Part shown: positions 18,566 through 27,612 of the stretch, piece after piece
How the letters are laid out: each line of letters starts with the position of its first letter
Position numbering within the stretch: position 1 is the first letter of the stretch
Source: Thermoguttaceae bacterium
GTDB taxonomy: Bacteria > Planctomycetota > Planctomycetia > Pirellulales > Thermoguttaceae
Direction of reading: 5' to 3'
DNA: 64,000 bases
NCBI GenBank assembly: GCA_017405595.1
Contig: JAFRAC010000009.1
Coordinates: forward strand, 60,597-124,596
Program-made: the position numbers and the translations under genes
The notes under the pieces: model-generated
What the model was told of the DNA's origin: nothing
Databases searched by the model: none
Seen by the model: only the letters and a program-made list of their open reading frames with translations

Positions 18566-19615
18566 TTACAGAAGCGTTGTGAACTGCTCGTTCACACGCA
18601 GATCCCCTCCGTTGAGGTAACGAATATCACGTATTCCGTATTTCATCATGGCCAGGCGCGTGAGTCCGATTCCGAAAGCGAATCCGGAATACTCGTTCGG
18701 GTCGATTCCCCCGTGCCGGAGAACTTCGGGATGGACTAATCCGCAGGGAATCAGCTCGATCCAGCCGTCGCCGCAGGTCGGGCACCCTTTGCCGCCGCAG
18801 ATGAGGCAGTTCAGGTCAAGTTCAAATCCGGGTTCGACGAAGGGGAAGAAGCCGGGCCGAAGCCGGACTTTGACCTCGCGGCGGAAAACTTCGCTGAGGA
18901 TCGTTTTCATGACCGCGATCAGGTTCGCGACCGAGATGTTTTTGTCGATGACCAGCCCTTCGCACTGGTAGAAGGTGTTCTCGTGACTCGGGTCGATCGC
19001 CTCGTAACGGAAACAGCGGCCCGGGAAGATGGCGCGCAGCGGAGCGCCCGCCTTGAGAATGGTACGCACCTGGTTTGCCGAGGTGTGCGTGCGGAGGATA
19101 AGGTTGTTTTTAAGCCAGAACGTATCCTGCATATCGCGCGCCGGATGGTCGAACGGGATATTGAGCGCTTCGAAGCAGAAATATTCCGACTCGACTTCGG
19201 GACCGTAATAGACCGAAAAGCCCATCCCCTCGAAAATCGTCTCGAGTTCGATCTGCGTTAAGGTGATCGGATGGAGCGCGCCGAGCCGGCAGCCGGTTCC
19301 CGGAGCCGTGAGATCGATGACGTCGCGTTTCTTTGCCCCCGCCGTCGCCAGGGCGCCGAGCAAGGGCGCCGCCTTTTTGAGCTGGTCGGCGGCAAACGTT
19401 TTCAGCTCGTTGTATTCGCGGTAGAAGACCTGTTTTGCCTCGGACGACAGGGCTTTGAGATCTTTGGTTTTGGTGAAGTTGGTGATGATTCCCTTCTTGC
19501 CCAAATATTTGATTCGAACCGCTTCGAGCGCTTCGGCGGTTTTCGCCGCGGTTAACTCGCTTAAGAAATGTTTCTTTAATTCTTGCACTGAACTGCCTGT
19601 AATGACTTTCCGCAA
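18566..19615 (-). CDS. pheS: Phenylalanine--tRNA ligase alpha subunit
   Basis: Catalytic subunit of phenylalanyl-tRNA synthetase, a class II aminoacyl-tRNA synthetase that charges tRNA-Phe. 349 aa from a TTG at 19615; a GTG at 19588 gives an N-terminus (VQELKKHFLSEL...) closer to the family and may be the real start. An N-terminal coiled coil (about residues 10-90, with RIKYLGKKG) precedes the catalytic domain. Class II motifs are visible: HPITLTQIE, FDHPARDMQDTFW, LRTHTSANQVR, FPGRCFRYEAIDPSHENTFYQ and GFAFGIGLTRLAM. The cysteine cluster CLICGGKGCPTCGDGW (near residue 270) is a variant seen in PheS of some bacterial phyla. It is probably transcribed from the promoter at 19657-19685, as first gene of the run. 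Confidence 0.97.
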   Translation of the reverse strand: MRKVITGSSVQELKKHFLSELTAAKTAEALEAVRIKYLGKKGIITNFTKTKDLKALSSEAKQVFYREYNELKTFAADQLKKAAPLLGALATAGAKKRDVIDLTAPGTGCRLGALHPITLTQIELETIFEGMGFSVYYGPEVESEYFCFEALNIPFDHPARDMQDTFWLKNNLILRTHTSANQVRTILKAGAPLRAIFPGRCFRYEAIDPSHENTFYQCEGLVIDKNISVANLIAVMKTILSEVFRREVKVRLRPGFFPFVEPGFELDLNCLICGGKGCPTCGDGWIELIPCGLVHPEVLRHGGIDPNEYSGFAFGIGLTRLAMMKYGIRDIRYLNGGDLRVNEQFTTLL

Positions 19616-19656
19616 ATCTAGGGGGTGTAAGGAACCGTAAAATTTCCGTTCCGCCC

Positions 19657-19685
19657 ATTATAATAGGAAAGCCGTAAAATGTTTA
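19657..19685 (-). promoter_or_regulatory. Probable promoter for pheS
   Basis: On the minus strand, TAAACA (19680-19685), a 17-bp spacer and TATAAT (19657-19662), followed by GGGCGGAA. The perfect -10 sits 42 bp upstream of the TTG start; the -35 is only a partial match. Confidence 0.55.
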
Positions 19686-19900
19686 TACCCGCCGGCGGGG
19701 ATTGCCTCCCCTTTTCCCCAAGAAACGGCCGAAAATTGCTGAAAAGTTCGCCAAATTCACAGTAGCCCGGCGGTCACGGAACGGAAGCGGATTTTGGGGC
19801 GCAGAAAAACGCGCAGAGGATGACCTGCGCTTGTGATCGGGGGGATGAGAAGGGGGGAACCACCCTTGACGGTTCGGAGCGAAATGATTACCCTTCGGGC

Positions 19901-21208
19901 ATGAAAATTCTCGACCGAACGGTGCTTCGCAGTTTTTTTACGAACCTGATTCTTTGGTGTTTGGTGATTTCCGGACTTATCATCATTTCGGATATCTTCT
20001 CTCACTTTGACGACTTTTTCAACAAAGGGACAACGGCCAATCCGGTTGCCGCGATCGCCTCTTACTACACGTTTTTCTGTCTGCGGCTGGTCGATTTTGT
20101 TTTAATCTTCGTGATCCTGATTTCCGCTCTCAACATTCTCATCAACATGTTCCGCCGAAACGAGGTCATTGCCCTGATGGCGCTCGGCGTTTCGCCGAAA
20201 CGGATTCTGGTTCCGATCGTTGCGGCCGGGGTGTTCTGCTCCGCGGGGATGTGCTGGCTGCGCGAATCGTTTATTCCGAACCGGATTGTGAAGGTTAGCG
20301 CTCATCCCGATTTCTTCACCCATAAGAACGACTCGGTCAAGGTGATTCCCACTTACGATCAGTGGACCAACCTCAAAATTGACGGCGAGTCGATTCCGGC
20401 GCGCGGAGACCGGATTGATAAGCCGCTCTTTACCCTTCCCGCCCCGCGCGGCGTGGAGCCGCGGGTTTTGCGCGGCGGGGCGGCGGTTTGGCAGAGTGCC
20501 GCTCCCGGACGGAGCGGAGGGTATCTCGTTCGGGGTGTGCCGAACCTGACCGAGTTTTTTGCGGAAGGGGCGATCGATACCGCCGGAAATACGCGCAACG
20601 GCGCTCCACCGCCGCCGCATTCTTCGCCGGAAATGGCTGACGAAGCGCCGCCGCTTTCATCCCTTCCGGGGACAGGGAATGAGGCGGGGCATCTTCCCGG
20701 TTCCCTGCCGGAAGAGGCGCCCGGCGAAACGGATCTGAACGCTTTTGATCCGGAAAGCATTCTGGTTTACGCCCCCGGCGAGATGCCCGGAACAGCTCCT
20801 GATGAATGCTTTGTGGTCTGCGGTGTCCCGCCCGGGTTTCTGGCGGTCGGCGAGGAGGAGTGGAGCAGCTACACATCTACGGCCGAACTGATCGACGCGC
20901 TCCGCTGCTCGAGTCTTCCCTATAAGCCGTTGGAACTTCAGTCTCTCATTCATCAGCGGATCATGAAGCCTGTTTCCGACCTGTTCCCCATCCTTTTGGC
21001 GCTGCCGATTCTTTTTGTCTATAAAGACGGCAATCCCTACAAGCGGGGCGCTTTTGCGGCGCTCATCGCCGCGCTCTATGTCGGGGTCTGTTATCTGGTC
21101 AGCTTTACCGGCCGCGGGAATCTTCCCCCATCGCTCTGCGCCTGGCTGCCGATCATTCTTTTTTTGCCTGTGACCTTTTGGCTTTTTCGAGAGCTGGAGA
21201 ACAGCTGA
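19901..21208 (+). CDS. LptF/LptG-family permease (YjgP/YjgQ)
   Basis: 435 aa from ATG 19901, where the typical start MKILDRTVLRSFF begins; the upstream in-frame extension lacks family character. LptF and LptG are the membrane subunits of the LptB2FG transporter, which extracts lipopolysaccharide from the inner membrane. Three membrane segments lie in the first 130 residues, including the family-typical RRNEVIALMALGVSPKRILVPI. A large extracytoplasmic domain (about 130-350) follows, then three C-terminal segments after the motif IHQRIMKPVSDLFPILLALPILF. Residues about 220-310 form a Pro/Gly/Glu-rich, probably disordered insert (NGAPPPPHSSPEM...) not expected in the beta-jellyroll domain. No second lpt gene is nearby. 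LptF and LptG cannot be told apart from this sequence alone. Confidence 0.82.
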   Translation: MKILDRTVLRSFFTNLILWCLVISGLIIISDIFSHFDDFFNKGTTANPVAAIASYYTFFCLRLVDFVLIFVILISALNILINMFRRNEVIALMALGVSPKRILVPIVAAGVFCSAGMCWLRESFIPNRIVKVSAHPDFFTHKNDSVKVIPTYDQWTNLKIDGESIPARGDRIDKPLFTLPAPRGVEPRVLRGGAAVWQSAAPGRSGGYLVRGVPNLTEFFAEGAIDTAGNTRNGAPPPPHSSPEMADEAPPLSSLPGTGNEAGHLPGSLPEEAPGETDLNAFDPESILVYAPGEMPGTAPDECFVVCGVPPGFLAVGEEEWSSYTSTAELIDALRCSSLPYKPLELQSLIHQRIMKPVSDLFPILLALPILFVYKDGNPYKRGAFAALIAALYVGVCYLVSFTGRGNLPPSLCAWLPIILFLPVTFWLFRELENS

Positions 21209-21270
21209 AACACACGCTTAAAACGGCGAAAAAGGGGTGAAACCTTTCGTCCGGGAACAGCAGACTCTGA

Positions 21271-21313
21271 AAAGAAAACCCCTTGCGGCCAGGGAGGAAA
21301 ACGCCGCAAGGGG
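21271..21313 (-). terminator. Rho-independent terminator of the YTV-repeat gene
   Basis: CCCCTTGCGGC (21279-21289) pairs with GCCGCAAGGGG (21303-21313). Read on the minus strand, the hairpin is followed by TTTTCTTT, about 40 bp after the stop codon. Confidence 0.85.
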
Positions 21314-21355
21314 AAAGAAAGACGAACGGAACCGGCGCCGGTTCTTTCGGAGGAA

Positions 21356-23326
21356 TTATTCGGCCGGTTCCGCAGCCGCTTCTTCGGCAGGCGCCGCAAC
21401 AGCGGGAGCTTCAGCGGCAGGAGCTTCGGCAGCGGGAGCCTCTTCGGCTTCGGTTTCGATCACGGCTTCTTCGGCCGGGGTATCGGCTTGTTCAGCCGGG
21501 GTGCAGGCTTCCTCGACCGGAGCACAGGCGGCGCAGGCATCGAGAAGAGCGCTGCCGCAGAGCGCCGGGGCACAGGCGCTGGTGACGCATTCCGGAGCGC
21601 GCGGCACACATTTTTTCACGGTGCAGGTGCGCTGTTCCGGCTGCAGCGTGCAGACCTTAACCGTCTTGGTGCGGGTCTCGGGAACGCAAGTCGTCACGTC
21701 GATCGTCTTGGTGCGGGTTTCGGTCCTGTAGGTGGTCACGTCGACCGTCTTGGTATAGGTTTCCGGTTCACAGACCGTGTAATTGACGATCCGGGTGCGG
21801 GTTTCGGGAACGCACTTGGTGACGTTGACCGTCTTGGTGCAGATGCGGGGCTCGCACACGGTGTAGTTGACGATCCGGGTGCGGGTTTCGCGGCGGATAC
21901 GGCAGACCGGGATTCTCTTGGTGCAGACACGCGGCTGGCACTCGGTAACACAGATCGTCTTGGTGAAGACCTGCGGTTCGCAAACCGTGTAGCTGCATAG
22001 ACGGGTGCGGGTTTCGGGACGGTAGCTGACACAGTCGACAACCTTGGTGCAGGTCTGCGGCTCGCAAACGGTATAGGTCTCGACGCGGGTGCGCTGTTCA
22101 GCCTGATAGGTGGTGACGTCGACCGTCTTGGTGCGAGTTTCGGGCTGGCAGACAACACAGGTGACCGTTTTGGTCCGGGTTTCGGGGCGCATCACCGTGA
22201 CTTCGTAGGTGTATTCCTCTTCGCGCGGCTGACAGATCCAGCGGCTGACCTCTTTCTGGATCGTTTCGGTGGTCGGAACCCACTTTTTGACCGTCATGGT
22301 TTCGGCCGGGGCGCAAGCCGGAGCGCAGGCTTCGGAAGCCGGGGCGCAGGCGGCGGGAGCGCAGGCCGAAGGCACACAATCGAAAGCGCAGAAGCAGGGC
22401 TTGCACGGTTTGCAGACGGGGACTTCTTCCTCGACCCAGGAACCGGAGCAGACGGTCTGGTTCACAACGTCTTTGACCTCAACGCGGTCGTAGACGGTGC
22501 GTTTGCCTGTCCGCTGTTCGGTGGTCGGAACGCAGACGGTGTACTCGACCTCTTTGGTCTTTTCAACCGGAACGTTAACCGTGTACTGAACCTCTTTTTG
22601 GGTGGTGACCGGAACACAGACGGTGTAGGGGACCTCGCGCTGCTTCTGGACCGGGACGAAAGTTGTGTACTGGACTTCCTTCTGCGATTTCACCGGAACG
22701 CAAACGGTGTAAGTCTCTTCGCGGGTCTTCTGAACGGGGACCATGCGGGTGCACTGGATCTCTTTCTGAACCCGGACCGGAACCGGAACGACACACTGAA
22801 TCTCTTTGAAGGTGCGTTCGGGGACACAGACGGTGTAGCATTCTTCGCGCTGTTTCTGGACCGGAACGCGTTCGACACACTGAATCTCTTTTTGGGTGGT
22901 GACCGGAACGCTGACGGTGTAGCAAACCTCGCGCTGCTTCTGAACCGGAACCAGACGGGTGCATTCGATCTCTTTTTGAGTCGTTTCGGGAACGCAGACG
23001 GTGTATTCAACCTCTTTCTGGGTGGTGACCGGCACGTTGACGGTGTACTCGACTTCTTTTTCCGTCCAAACCGGGACGTTGACCGTGTAGGGGACTTCTT
23101 CGGTCACGACATCGTACGCCGGTTCGCAGCAGGCGAGGTCGAACGACTTGCGCAGCGCGCAGAACGAGCCGAACGCGCAGGGGGCCGCGGGACGGAGCGA
23201 ACAACCGGCACAACCCTCGACGGGGGAAATTTCGGCGGGAGCCGAACAGCCGCAATCGGCCATGGCCTGACCGACGGAAAGGACCGCCAGGGCGGCCAGT
23301 GCAAGGAAACTGCGAACAGTTTTCAT
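21356..23326 (-). CDS. Exported cysteine-rich YTV-repeat protein
   Basis: 656 aa from ATG 23326 (GGAG 9 nt upstream), with a signal peptide (MKTVRSFLALAALAVLSVGQAMA). After a Cys-rich stretch come about 14 short repeats of the type VPVTTQKEVEYTV (about residues 75-295), matching the planctomycete YTV repeat family (Pfam YTV). A cysteine-rich hinge with CKPCKPCFCAFDC follows (about 295-350). A second array has ETRTKTVxV and TRIVNYTVCEP units (about 350-570), and the protein ends in an Ala/Glu/Pro-rich tail. The regular alternation of Val/Thr with charged residues suggests stacked beta-strands, and the many cysteines suggest crosslinking, as expected for a structural wall or envelope protein. 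No enzymatic motif is seen. It has a strong promoter, a long leader and a terminator, so it is probably an abundant single-gene transcript. Confidence 0.85.
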   Translation of the reverse strand: MKTVRSFLALAALAVLSVGQAMADCGCSAPAEISPVEGCAGCSLRPAAPCAFGSFCALRKSFDLACCEPAYDVVTEEVPYTVNVPVWTEKEVEYTVNVPVTTQKEVEYTVCVPETTQKEIECTRLVPVQKQREVCYTVSVPVTTQKEIQCVERVPVQKQREECYTVCVPERTFKEIQCVVPVPVRVQKEIQCTRMVPVQKTREETYTVCVPVKSQKEVQYTTFVPVQKQREVPYTVCVPVTTQKEVQYTVNVPVEKTKEVEYTVCVPTTEQRTGKRTVYDRVEVKDVVNQTVCSGSWVEEEVPVCKPCKPCFCAFDCVPSACAPAACAPASEACAPACAPAETMTVKKWVPTTETIQKEVSRWICQPREEEYTYEVTVMRPETRTKTVTCVVCQPETRTKTVDVTTYQAEQRTRVETYTVCEPQTCTKVVDCVSYRPETRTRLCSYTVCEPQVFTKTICVTECQPRVCTKRIPVCRIRRETRTRIVNYTVCEPRICTKTVNVTKCVPETRTRIVNYTVCEPETYTKTVDVTTYRTETRTKTIDVTTCVPETRTKTVKVCTLQPEQRTCTVKKCVPRAPECVTSACAPALCGSALLDACAACAPVEEACTPAEQADTPAEEAVIETEAEEAPAAEAPAAEAPAVAAPAEEAAAEPAE

Positions 23327-23787
23327 AGAACGGATCTCCATTCAAAAAATGAATTGTTTCGGAACACGCGGCGCCGGCCGAGGCTCTGCCGCCGCGGTTT
23401 GGGAAATTTCGGATTCAGACCGACCGCCGGCCGAAAAGGCGGGCGCTTTCCGGCCTTCGCTTTTCGTAACAATGGGATGTTTGCTTAAAATAAACAAAAT
23501 AAACCTATTGCGCGGACTACGGAGAATATTATAAGGGGAAATCGAAGCGTGTCAAAGGAATCGGGGGCTTGGAGCCGGAAAATTTTCAAAAATTTTCCCA
23601 GTCTTCCTGGTCGGGGACCGGTTATAACGATTTTGACGATTCTGACGGTTTTGCGGGAGTCCGGCTTTTCGGCCGCAGGACTCTTCCGGCGCGGTGTTCC
23701 GTTCCGGATGAACGAGGGCGCAGGCGAATCGAAAGGGGCGCGGCCTTTCGGCAGCGCCCCGTTGAAGGTGATTCCGGTTTTTGGCAA
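23327..23787 (-). other. 461-bp gap: leader and promoter of the YTV-repeat gene
   Basis: No supported gene. The 23485-23787 open frame lacks a plausible start context and any family feature. The region holds the minus-strand promoter at 23528-23555, a leader of about 195 nt, and a possible hairpin CCGCC/GGCGG near 23430-23446. Confidence 0.6.
23528..23555 (-). promoter_or_regulatory. Near-consensus sigma-70 promoter for the YTV-repeat gene
   Basis: On the minus strand, a perfect TTGACA (23550-23555), a 16-bp spacer and a perfect TATAAT (23528-23533). It is one of the two strongest promoters in the window by consensus match. Confidence 0.88.
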
Positions 23788-26052
23788 CTACATGAGACCG
23801 GCAACCCGAGCGATGTCGAGGAAGATGACCCAGATCATCAGGCCGAGAATGAGGAACAGGCCGATGTAGCTGAGAATGACCTGAACGGTTTCGTTCGGCC
23901 GTTTCCGGAAAATCAGCTCATAGATCAGAAAGAGGAGATGCCCCCCGTCGAGAACCGGGATCGGCAGGATGTTGACGACAGCCAGGTTTGCGCTGATCAG
24001 ACAAAGGAAGAGGAGGAAAGTGCCGTCTTTGCTTCCGGCGGCTTTGTACGCGATATCGACGATCATGACCGGACCGCCGAAGGCTTTGGCGGAGACGTTC
24101 CTTCCGATGTTGACAAGCTGACGGTAAATCGCCCCCATCGAATCGACGGTTTTGGCCCACCCGGCCGCAAGGGCCTGGAGAAGATTTCCGCTGCTGGCGA
24201 TTTGGGTCTCGGTATAATCGAATGCCAGGGAACGGTCGATTTGATAGGCGTTCCCGGGACGGGTTACCGCGGTCTTGAGAACGGCCTGCGGTTCGGAACC
24301 GATACCGGCGCGGATGACCAGCGGGGTACCGCTGGGCAGATAGTTGATGTAGTCGGTGAAGAAGCTGAGAATCTTATCGCGCGCCTGTTCCGGTTCGGCC
24401 GGGGCCTCGATGATAAAGCCGCCCGAACCGTTCGGTTTGCCGATTTCCAGAATACTTCGGTAGTATTGCCGGATTTTCTCGAAGTAGGGAGAGGCCGGAT
24501 CGTCTTTTTCGGGGGCCTGGGGTTCGGTCAGCCCGACTTCAATCGACGAGATGTGCAGGCCGATCGGGCTCGGTTCGGTGTCGAAACTGACCGAGGCATC
24601 GGTGCCCGCAATGAAGGGGCGGACCATATAGGAGATGCCGATTTCGCTGGAAGCCATCCGGCCGCGAAATGAGACTGTTCCTGTGTAACTTTCGGAAGCG
24701 GTGATCGAAAGGGGAATGTCGACTTCGTTTCCCTCCCGATTGACGGTTAAGACGATATCGGCTTTTCCGCCCCCTTTGACGGCAAGACGGTGGATTTGGT
24801 AGGGGAAGAGAATCGGGTCGAGTACCGGTTCGTTGTTGACCGCGGCAATGACATCCCCGTTTTCGATGATTGTGCCGGACTCGTCGCGCACCGCGGCCCG
24901 AAAGCCGGCGCCTGCGGCGGGGGAGTCTTCGGCGACCGAGGTGATTTCACCCATTGCGAGGCGGATGCCCGTCTCGGCAAACGGATTGGGGGGGAGGGTC
25001 GCGGCGACATGCTCGCCGTCCGGTTCCGGTTCACCGTTCTTGCCGGCGGGGACGAATTCGTAGGTGATGTCGGTATCGAGGAATTTCCTGGCCAGATGCT
25101 GATAATCGGCGGGGGTTTCGACCGGTTCGCCGTTCATCGCGACGAGGCGGCCCGCTCTGGGGATCTTTTTGAGCGTTTCGGCACTTTCGCTCATCGCCGC
25201 CGGGTCGAGGGTAAGGCAGACCGGCCCGGCCGAGGCGATCTGGATGGCCGGCGAAGGGTAGACCCCGATCGTGGGCGCCAGCTGCCCTTTTTCCATTGTC
25301 GGCGTGATCAGCTTATGGATCGTTTCTGCCGAAGAATCTGTTCTGCGTTCGATGGTGAGATCGACCTGTTTGCGGTCGAGCATTGCCAGGCGAATGTCCG
25401 AAAAGAGACGGCACGGCTTGCCGTCGATGGCGGTGATCCGGTCGCCGGGGACAAGCCCGGTCTGCCAGGCGGGAGAGTCGGGGAACACTTCGCCGAGGCG
25501 GCTGGTCGGTTCCGGAAAGCCGAGCATGTATGCCCAAGCGGCGCAAAAGACGGCAAAGATGATGTTCATGATCACCCCCGCCGAAATGATCGCCATCCGC
25601 TGAAAGACGTTTTTCGAGAGGAAGCTGTCGGGAGCGTAGACTTCTTCCTGGTGCCGCTGCTGTTCGGCAAGCCGCTGGCGCGCTTCGGCCGAGACCGCAG
25701 GATCGTCGCTTTCGGCTTCGAGACGGGCGCGCTCGATTTCATTCTTGATCTGGCTGGGGTTGTCTTCCTGCCCGAGCATCTTGACATAACCGCCGAGCGG
25801 AACCCACCCGAGCCCGTATTCGGTATCTCCCCATTTGAAGCGGAAGAAACGGAAGTTGTACGCGTCGAACCAGATGTAGAATTTATCGCAGCGGACCCCG
25901 CACCACCGGGCAACGATAAAATGCCCGAACTCGTGAACGATGATCAGCGCGTTGACCCCGATCAGAACGAGGAGAACGCGCCAGACGATCGTGAAGATGT
26001 GATGAAGCGAATGTGCATCTCCGGTGCCGAAGAGCGCTAGTCCGAAATCCAT
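23788..26052 (-). CDS. rseP: Site-2 intramembrane zinc protease, RseP family
   Basis: 754 aa, longer than the approximately 450 aa of E. coli RseP. RseP-type M50 proteases cleave transmembrane segments, for example of anti-sigma factors, and clear signal-peptide remnants. The zinc site HEFGH is at residues 40-44 in the first membrane segment (ALIIVHEFGHFIVARWCGV), followed by the typical WVPLGGYVKMLGQED. The third ligand motif lies in NILPIPVLDGGHLLFLIYE near residue 700. Between them is an enlarged extracytoplasmic part with at least two PDZ-like blocks (PAWQTGLVPGDRITAIDG, about 205; AGAGFRAAVRDESGTIIENGDVIAAVNN, about 390) and extra sequence. GGGAG precedes the ATG. The gene overlaps the end of dxr by 16 bp, which implies translational coupling and co-transcription. 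Confidence 0.93.
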   Translation of the reverse strand: MDFGLALFGTGDAHSLHHIFTIVWRVLLVLIGVNALIIVHEFGHFIVARWCGVRCDKFYIWFDAYNFRFFRFKWGDTEYGLGWVPLGGYVKMLGQEDNPSQIKNEIERARLEAESDDPAVSAEARQRLAEQQRHQEEVYAPDSFLSKNVFQRMAIISAGVIMNIIFAVFCAAWAYMLGFPEPTSRLGEVFPDSPAWQTGLVPGDRITAIDGKPCRLFSDIRLAMLDRKQVDLTIERRTDSSAETIHKLITPTMEKGQLAPTIGVYPSPAIQIASAGPVCLTLDPAAMSESAETLKKIPRAGRLVAMNGEPVETPADYQHLARKFLDTDITYEFVPAGKNGEPEPDGEHVAATLPPNPFAETGIRLAMGEITSVAEDSPAAGAGFRAAVRDESGTIIENGDVIAAVNNEPVLDPILFPYQIHRLAVKGGGKADIVLTVNREGNEVDIPLSITASESYTGTVSFRGRMASSEIGISYMVRPFIAGTDASVSFDTEPSPIGLHISSIEVGLTEPQAPEKDDPASPYFEKIRQYYRSILEIGKPNGSGGFIIEAPAEPEQARDKILSFFTDYINYLPSGTPLVIRAGIGSEPQAVLKTAVTRPGNAYQIDRSLAFDYTETQIASSGNLLQALAAGWAKTVDSMGAIYRQLVNIGRNVSAKAFGGPVMIVDIAYKAAGSKDGTFLLFLCLISANLAVVNILPIPVLDGGHLLFLIYELIFRKRPNETVQVILSYIGLFLILGLMIWVIFLDIARVAGLM

Positions 26053-27284
26053 TTTTGGGTCTCCCTACGTGCCTGCCGGTCAAGCTCAAAAAGGCGTTCC
26101 AGGGCAGGTTCTTTTTCGAATTGATGGTGATCGAGGATCGCTTGAACGATCTCAATGATTTTATGAAACGGAATCTTTCCCGCAAGGAAGGCCGCAACGG
26201 CGACCTCGTTCGCCGCGTTGACCACGGCTCCGGAAGAGCCCCCTTCGCGGGCAACCCGCCGCCCGAGCGGAATGGCGGCGAAACGTTTTTCGTCGGGGGG
26301 AATCAGTTCAAGGTTTTGGATCTTCGTCCAGTCGAGAGGCGGTGCGGGGCAGGGGAAACGGGTCATCTCGGAAAGGGCGAGCTGGATCGGCAGACGCATA
26401 TCGGCCGTGCCCAGCTGAGCGAGGACAGCGCCGTCGATGAACTCGACCATCGAGTGAATGACCGACTGCGGGTGAATGACCACGCCGATCTTTTCGGGAG
26501 GAAGATCGAACAGCCAGCGCGCTTCGATGATCTCGAAAGCTTTGTTCATCATCGTGGCCGAGTCGATGGTGATCTTTTTTCCCATTTTCCAGGTCGGGTG
26601 TGCGAGGGCATCGGCAACCGTTACGCGGGGAAGCTCGTCGAGTGTTTTGGTTCGAAAAGGACCGCCGCTGGCGGTCAGAATCAGCCGGCGGATTTGGTCT
26701 TTCCCCCCCGCGCCGCCGGCCGTGCCGTATGGAGTCAGGGCCGGAGCGCGGCTGGCAATCGCCTGCCAAACGGCGCTGTGTTCGCTGTCGACCGGCAGTA
26801 TCCGCCCTCCTGTGCGGCGTGCGAGGTCGAAAAGAAGGGGACCGGCAAGGACGAGCGATTCCTTGTTGGCCAAAGCAACGGTTTTTCCGGCTTCGAGACT
26901 CCGCCATGTTCCGCGCAGACCCGCTCCCCCGACGATCGCCGAAAGGACAATGTCGACATCGGGAGCCGAGACGGCTTCGTCGATTCCTTCGGGACCGTAG
27001 AGAATACGGACCGACCTGGCAAGAGGGGCCAGCGGAGTGCGGTCGGCCTGAGGATCGGTGACAACAATCGTTTCAGGCTTAAAACGGCGGGCGAGTTCGG
27101 CAAGTTTTGCCGTCTGAGAGTGAGCGGTCAGCGTTACGGGGACAAGCCGGCCGCATGAGGAGGCGACCACATCGAGCCCGCTCTGGCCGATGCTTCCGGT
27201 GGCACCGAGTATCGCGACCCGACGCGGTTTTGTTGTCTCTTGGTTTGGCACGTGCTGCACTTCTAAGAGATAGTGACGTAACAA
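26037..27284 (-). CDS. dxr: 1-deoxy-D-xylulose 5-phosphate reductoisomerase
   Basis: About 400-415 aa. The enzyme converts 1-deoxy-D-xylulose 5-phosphate to 2-C-methyl-D-erythritol 4-phosphate with NADPH, the committed step of the non-mevalonate isoprenoid pathway. The NADPH fold starts with RRVAILGATGSIGQSGLDV. ALANKESLV, LPVDSEHSAVWQ and ILTASGGPF mark the metal and substrate region. HPTWKMGKKITIDSATMMNKAFEIIEA and VIHPQSVIHSMVEF are also conserved. The listed start is a TTG; GTG codons 8 and 11 codons further in (27260, 27251) are equally possible, since none has a clear ribosome-binding site. It overlaps rseP, an order common in bacteria. Confidence 0.96.
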   Translation of the reverse strand: MLRHYLLEVQHVPNQETTKPRRVAILGATGSIGQSGLDVVASSCGRLVPVTLTAHSQTAKLAELARRFKPETIVVTDPQADRTPLAPLARSVRILYGPEGIDEAVSAPDVDIVLSAIVGGAGLRGTWRSLEAGKTVALANKESLVLAGPLLFDLARRTGGRILPVDSEHSAVWQAIASRAPALTPYGTAGGAGGKDQIRRLILTASGGPFRTKTLDELPRVTVADALAHPTWKMGKKITIDSATMMNKAFEIIEARWLFDLPPEKIGVVIHPQSVIHSMVEFIDGAVLAQLGTADMRLPIQLALSEMTRFPCPAPPLDWTKIQNLELIPPDEKRFAAIPLGRRVAREGGSSGAVVNAANEVAVAAFLAGKIPFHKIIEIVQAILDHHQFEKEPALERLFELDRQARRETQKWISD

Positions 27285-27612
27285 TAAAGCTGGATGCTTA
27301 CTGCACGCCTATTCTAACCGATTCCATCAAATTTATCCACCCCGAAAACGGTTTTCACCCCCGGAAATAAGAGGGATACCCGCCCGCATCCTTATGGAGA
27401 AAGAGGAAAGCTGGACGTGTTGGCTAAAACAGGTATACTGTAACAGATAAGAGACTTAGTGCAGTTTACTTCAAGAGCCGACCCTTCGAGGGCGATAATG
27501 AGACGGGGTATTGTCTCCCGGCGGCGGCAGAGCTTTCCGGCGGGGGCGTATTGGGGTTTCGACAGGACTCAGCTCCGCAAACAGAGGAATTTTTCACAGA
27601 AAAGAAGCGGCG
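27285..27612. other. 328-bp divergent gap between dxr and the barrel-like gene
   Basis: No gene is supported. For the plus strand a TATACT -10 (27434-27439) has TGGACG 16 bp upstream, a weak promoter candidate that would leave a leader of about 170 nt. Confidence 0.4.

Noticed and set aside
23485..23787. A 100-codon minus-strand frame in the gap upstream of the YTV gene
   Set aside because: It runs across the strong YTV promoter, has no ribosome-binding site and no recognisable feature; the protein is Pro/Lys/Arg-rich without pattern.
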